Below are positions 20,904-23,920 of a stretch of DNA of 23,920 nt, piece by piece. The stretch is taken from contig CALHWR010000032.1 in NCBI GenBank assembly GCA_938036665.1, positions 1-23,920 on the forward strand. The letters are read 5' to 3'. Under the pieces are notes generated by a model that worked only from the letters and a program-made list of their open reading frames with translations, was not told the origin of the DNA and searched no databases. The position numbers and the translations under genes were made by a program. The stretch is from an uncultured Collinsella sp. GTDB lineage: Bacteria > Actinomycetota > Coriobacteriia > Coriobacteriales > Coriobacteriaceae. Position 1 is the stretch's first letter; every line of letters begins with the position of its first letter.

Positions 20904-22730
20904 TTAGGCCTCGCCTCCCTTCGCGGCGGCGACATCCGCGGCCGCAGCAGTGATCTTCCAGCTCGCGGCCTGTTCGTATTCGGCCCACATCTTGGCGTAC
21001 AGGCCGTTTTGGGACAGCAGCTCGGCATGGGTGCCGGCCTCCTGCACACCACCCTGGTTGAGCACCACGATCTTGTTGGCCCCCACCACGGTCGAAAGCC
21101 GGTGCGCGATCATAATGACCGTGCGGCCCGCCGCCAATTTGCTAAAGGCGCGCTGGATGAGCGCCTCGTTCTCGGGGTCGGCAAAGGCTGTGGCCTCGTC
21201 GAGCACCACGATGGGCGTGTCCTTAAGAATTGCGCGGGCGAGCGACACGCGCTGGACCTCACCGCCCGAAAGGTACGCCCCGCCGGCGCCGAGCATGGTG
21301 TCGATGCCCTGCGGGAGCTTGGCCACGATATCGTCGCACTGGGCCGCGGAGAGGGCCGCGCGCACTTCGTCGTCAGTGGCCCCAGGCTTGGAAGCGCGCA
21401 CGTTATCGGCAAGTGTTTGGCGGAACAGCTGGTTGGTCTGAAACACAAAGGCGACCTGGTCCATGAGCTCATGCGGATCCATGTCGCGAACGTCTACGCC
21501 GCCCACAAGCACGCGACCCGAGGAAACATCCCAAAAACGCGGGATCAGGCTTGCGCAGGTTGACTTACCGCCGCCCGAGGGACCAACCAACGCAAGGGTG
21601 CTGCCTGCGGGAACGCTAAAGCTCACATGATCGACAGCAGGCGCTTCGGCACCCTCGTAGGTAAAGCTCACGTCCTCAAAGCGCACATCGCTGCCAGCAG
21701 GGTGCTTGGGCAGGGCGGGCACGGAGAGCTGCTTGGAATCCATAACGCTTCGGATGCGCGCCAGCGAATCGGCACTCATCTGAGACGCCTCGCCCACAAA
21801 CATGAGCTTGGTCATGGCCGTCGGTACCACGGCCGAAAAGATTGCGTAAAACGTGAAGTTGGCCATAAAATGCGCGAAGTCCGTCTCGCCCGGCGCCAAC
21901 AGCAACGCCACGGGCAACAGGAATGTCACAAGACCATTGAGCGCGGCAAGGTTGAGTACCTGCGGACCTCGGCAAAACGTGCCCGCATAGCTTTGTGCCA
22001 TGTCGGCGTATTCGGCGATCGCGTCGTGGAACGCCTTAAAGGAATAGACCGTCTGCTGAAACACCTTGACCACGGGAATGCCGCGTACGTATTCGGTACC
22101 GGTCTTGTTCATCTTGACCAGCGCGCCCATGTAGGCCTTCATGAACTCGGCGCCCTTGCCGCTCATCATGGTGGCCATGGCGCCAAGCGAAATGGCCACC
22201 GAGATGAGGCATGCCGCGCCCAAGCGCCAATCGAGGGCGAAAAGCAGCACGAGCAAGCCCACGACCATGGCGGTGGCGCCGGCGATATCGGGTAGCATGT
22301 GTGCGAGCAAAGTCTCGGTGGAGGCGGCGCATCCGTCTACAACACGACGCAGCCCACCGGTGGCGTGCGTGTCAAAGTAGCCAAGCGGCAGCTTAAGCAG
22401 GTGCTCGCTCGTAGTCTTGCGGATATTGGACGCGCAGCGAAACGCAGACAGGTGCGTGCACATGAGCCCCACGAAATAGACCACGATGCTTGCCAGCGCA
22501 AACCCCACGGCCCACCAGCCATACGTCGCGATGTCGGCGGCCTCGCTCCAGTTGGGCGCCACGGCGACCAGGTCTCGCGCAACAAGCCAGATGCACACGT
22601 ACGGACCAAAGCTCAGCAGCTGCGAGAACGCCGAGAGGGCCATGCCCAAATACGTTAGGAATTTACGGTCACCAGCACATGCAAGCAGCTCGCCGATGCC
22701 GCCACCTTCCTTTTTTGATCCCTTTGCCAT
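20904..22730 (-). CDS. ABC transporter half-molecule, membrane domain fused to ATPase (first of pair)
   Basis: This 608-aa protein has a membrane domain (about 20-320) and an ATPase domain with Walker A GPSGGGKST (Lys389), Q-loop FVFQTNQLF, signature LSGGEVQR (Ser488), Walker B IVVLDEATAFADPENE and H-loop IAHRLST. The D-loop reads FADPENE instead of the usual SLD/SALD. From memory this FADPE variant is common in exporter-like ABC proteins that import siderophores (YbtP, IrtA), so iron-chelate uptake is one reasonable hypothesis. The start is the ATG at 22730 (MAKGSKKEGG) with AAAGGA 6-8 nt upstream; the open frame to 23048 runs over the divergent regulator and is not coding. There is no extra N-terminal domain. 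It is followed without gap by its partner gene and lies divergent from an AraC-family regulator. Confidence 0.9.
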   Translation of the reverse strand: MAKGSKKEGGGIGELLACAGDRKFLTYLGMALSAFSQLLSFGPYVCIWLVARDLVAVAPNWSEAADIATYGWWAVGFALASIVVYFVGLMCTHLSAFRCASNIRKTTSEHLLKLPLGYFDTHATGGLRRVVDGCAASTETLLAHMLPDIAGATAMVVGLLVLLFALDWRLGAACLISVAISLGAMATMMSGKGAEFMKAYMGALVKMNKTGTEYVRGIPVVKVFQQTVYSFKAFHDAIAEYADMAQSYAGTFCRGPQVLNLAALNGLVTFLLPVALLLAPGETDFAHFMANFTFYAIFSAVVPTAMTKLMFVGEASQMSADSLARIRSVMDSKQLSVPALPKHPAGSDVRFEDVSFTYEGAEAPAVDHVSFSVPAGSTLALVGPSGGGKSTCASLIPRFWDVSSGRVLVGGVDVRDMDPHELMDQVAFVFQTNQLFRQTLADNVRASKPGATDDEVRAALSAAQCDDIVAKLPQGIDTMLGAGGAYLSGGEVQRVSLARAILKDTPIVVLDEATAFADPENEALIQRAFSKLAAGRTVIMIAHRLSTVVGANKIVVLNQGGVQEAGTHAELLSQNGLYAKMWAEYEQAASWKITAAAADVAAAKGGEA

Positions 22731-22850
22731 GAGATTCCTTTCTAACAGCTTGAGAGTTAACCGTAAGAAACTTATCATGGGCGTGTTAGCCAAGGCACAC
22801 AATTGGGCCAGGCGTGGACGTTTCCGCAAAGGAAGGGGACGCTTTTGAAA

Positions 22851-23849
22851 ATGCGGCGGGCGGCAACCGATATAACCGAGCTCTACGCACCGCAGTTTGA
22901 GCAGTTTGGCTTGGAGTTCTCCGGCAAGGGCGCCTTCTTTACCGGTGAGGTGGCAAACGATCGGGCGCACGGACGCGCATGGATCATGCCCCTCTCCCCC
23001 ACCTGCATCGTCATGGAGCATTTCATTACCCCGACGCACAACATGCACCTAGCCGAATACACGCCCGAACCGTACGCGTGCGCGAGCGAGGTCAGCGCGC
23101 CCACGCTCATGTGCATGCCCGAAGTCGGCATAACGCCTGCGAACCTCAAGCCGCTGCATGGGCCGTGGCCGAACAGCGCGGTCTGCAGCTTTGTCCAAGA
23201 CAGCTGCGGCGAGGAGCTAAGCCCGCTGTTTGCAGGGCAACTCTACCACTCGCGCTCGGTCCTCTTTTTGCCCGGTTATTTTGACGAGTTGGAGCATCGC
23301 TATCCCGCCGAGTTCGCGGGGGTCTTTGAGGCGTTTGCCGAGTCGTGGCAAGAGGAGGCAGTGTCTGCCATCTGCCACACGCTGCGCCGGATTAACGAGG
23401 AACGCGCCCGCACCGTAGGCGGACACGTCTATATGCAAGGCATCGTGGAGACCATGGTCGCGGAGCTCGCCTGTTCGCGCGCGGCCCACAAGCAGGCACG
23501 GCAGGCGGCGGACACACGCGTCAGCATAACCATTGCCGAAGAAGCAATGGCAATGATTGAGCGCACGCTCGACACAGGCAGACGTGTGGGTATCAACGAG
23601 GTGGCCGAGAGGCTCTACACAAGCCGCTCCAAACTATGCGCCACCTTTAAGGCCCAAACTGGCGAATCCCTGGGCGCCTACATTCGCAGACGCCGTATGG
23701 AGCGAGCACAGGACCTTTTGGCCGATAGCTCGCTCACGATAGCGCAGGTCGCAGAGCGTCTAGGCTACCCTCAGCAGGCCGCCTTCGCCCAAGCCTTCAA
23801 GCAACACACCGACACCACCCCCACCACCTGGCGCTCCCAACATATATAA
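22851..23849 (+). CDS. AraC-family transcriptional regulator
   Basis: The 332-aa protein has an N-terminal sensor part (about 1-225, no family recognised) and a C-terminal AraC/XylS DNA-binding domain (about 232-330) with two helix-turn-helix units: INEVAERLYTSRSKLCATF, then LTIAQVAERLGYPQQAAFAQAF followed by the typical TPTTWR ending. It is divergent from the ABC transporter pair across 120 nt, so it most likely controls that operon, as YbtA does for ybtPQ in Yersinia. The start is uncertain: the ATG at 22851 lies 12 nt after GGAAGGGG (22831-22838), while a TTG at 22845 has a better 6-nt spacing, and a further ATG at 22803 is possible. No effector is evident. Confidence 0.9.
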   Translation: MRRAATDITELYAPQFEQFGLEFSGKGAFFTGEVANDRAHGRAWIMPLSPTCIVMEHFITPTHNMHLAEYTPEPYACASEVSAPTLMCMPEVGITPANLKPLHGPWPNSAVCSFVQDSCGEELSPLFAGQLYHSRSVLFLPGYFDELEHRYPAEFAGVFEAFAESWQEEAVSAICHTLRRINEERARTVGGHVYMQGIVETMVAELACSRAAHKQARQAADTRVSITIAEEAMAMIERTLDTGRRVGINEVAERLYTSRSKLCATFKAQTGESLGAYIRRRRMERAQDLLADSSLTIAQVAERLGYPQQAAFAQAFKQHTDTTPTTWRSQHI

Positions 23850-23850
23850 A

Positions 23851-23879
23851 GAATGAGGGCGCCATCGGCGCCCTCATTC
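23851..23879. terminator. Perfect 13-bp hairpin, probably a shared terminator
   Basis: GAATGAGGGCGCC and GGCGCCCTCATTC pair perfectly around ATC, 2 nt after the AraC-family stop. The minus-strand reading continues TTTATATA, so it may serve both this gene and a convergent gene to the right. Confidence 0.75.
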
Positions 23880-23891
23880 ACCAAATTCCAT

Positions 23892-23920
23892 TCAGCCCTC
23901 CTGACCCGGAAGGCCGAGTC
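23892..23920 (-). CDS. Possible 3' end of a convergent gene (partial)
   Basis: On the minus strand a frame enters from the window edge and ends at TGA (23894-23892) with LGLPGQEG before the stop. Only eight or nine residues are visible. The call rests on its location just before the shared hairpin and on nothing else. Confidence 0.25.

Overview
The window is about 24 kb of GC-rich (by eye near 60%) chromosomal DNA from a bacterium that is most likely a gut member of the Coriobacteriia (Collinsella-like, Actinomycetota). This is inferred from the GC-biased codon use, a large BTAD/SARP-type regulator, a split B12-dependent methionine synthase, a DUF6110-like gene beside a metal P-type ATPase, and a tmRNA whose proposed tag ends in ALAA. 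The species cannot be fixed by reading alone. No phage, IS element, transposase or CRISPR array was seen.

Layout. (1) 1-4238, + strand: the tail of a MetH reactivation-domain protein, a MetH lacking that domain, and a UPF0210/DUF711 protein behind a 38-bp palindrome. (2) 4239-5975, + strand: a large nested inverted repeat, a methyltransferase whose first half has unusual codon use, and a YhbY RNA-binding protein ending in an intrinsic terminator. (3) 5974-8973, - strand: a 999-aa STAND-ATPase regulator with a C-terminal SARP DNA-binding/BTAD module. (4) 9361-12328, - strand: an amino-sugar group: glmM, a free-standing glucose-type PTS IIA protein and nagB, the last with a hairpin-rich leader. 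(5) 12378-14366, - strand: the rplM-rpsI operon with a clear promoter and terminator, then a patatin-like phospholipase. (6) 14404-15315: a mostly non-coding stretch with a 62-bp tandem hairpin array, a multi-hairpin element and tmRNA (ssrA, - strand) with its terminator. (7) 15555-16605: an unrecognised 144-aa protein and a convergent PIN-domain protein. (8) 16611-19078, - strand: a P1B-type metal ATPase and a small DUF6110-like membrane-anchored protein, preceded by a DtxR/IdeR-like palindrome. (9) 19121-23879: two fused ABC half-transporters (- strand) divergent from an AraC-family regulator, an arrangement like Yersinia YbtPQ/YbtA.

How the genes fit together. MetH and its separate reactivation protein form one methionine/folate/B12 unit. 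GlmM and NagB sit on either side of glucosamine-6-phosphate, one feeding cell-wall synthesis and the other glycolysis, with a PTS IIA protein between them. The right-hand third looks metal-related: an apparent iron/manganese-type operator in front of a metal ATPase, then an ABC pair with a siderophore-transporter-like motif and its own regulator. The most interesting unexplained parts are non-coding: the 62-bp hairpin array and neighbouring structured element beside tmRNA, the nested inverted repeat at 4256-4393, the nagB leader, and the palindromes before the DUF711 and DUF6110 genes.
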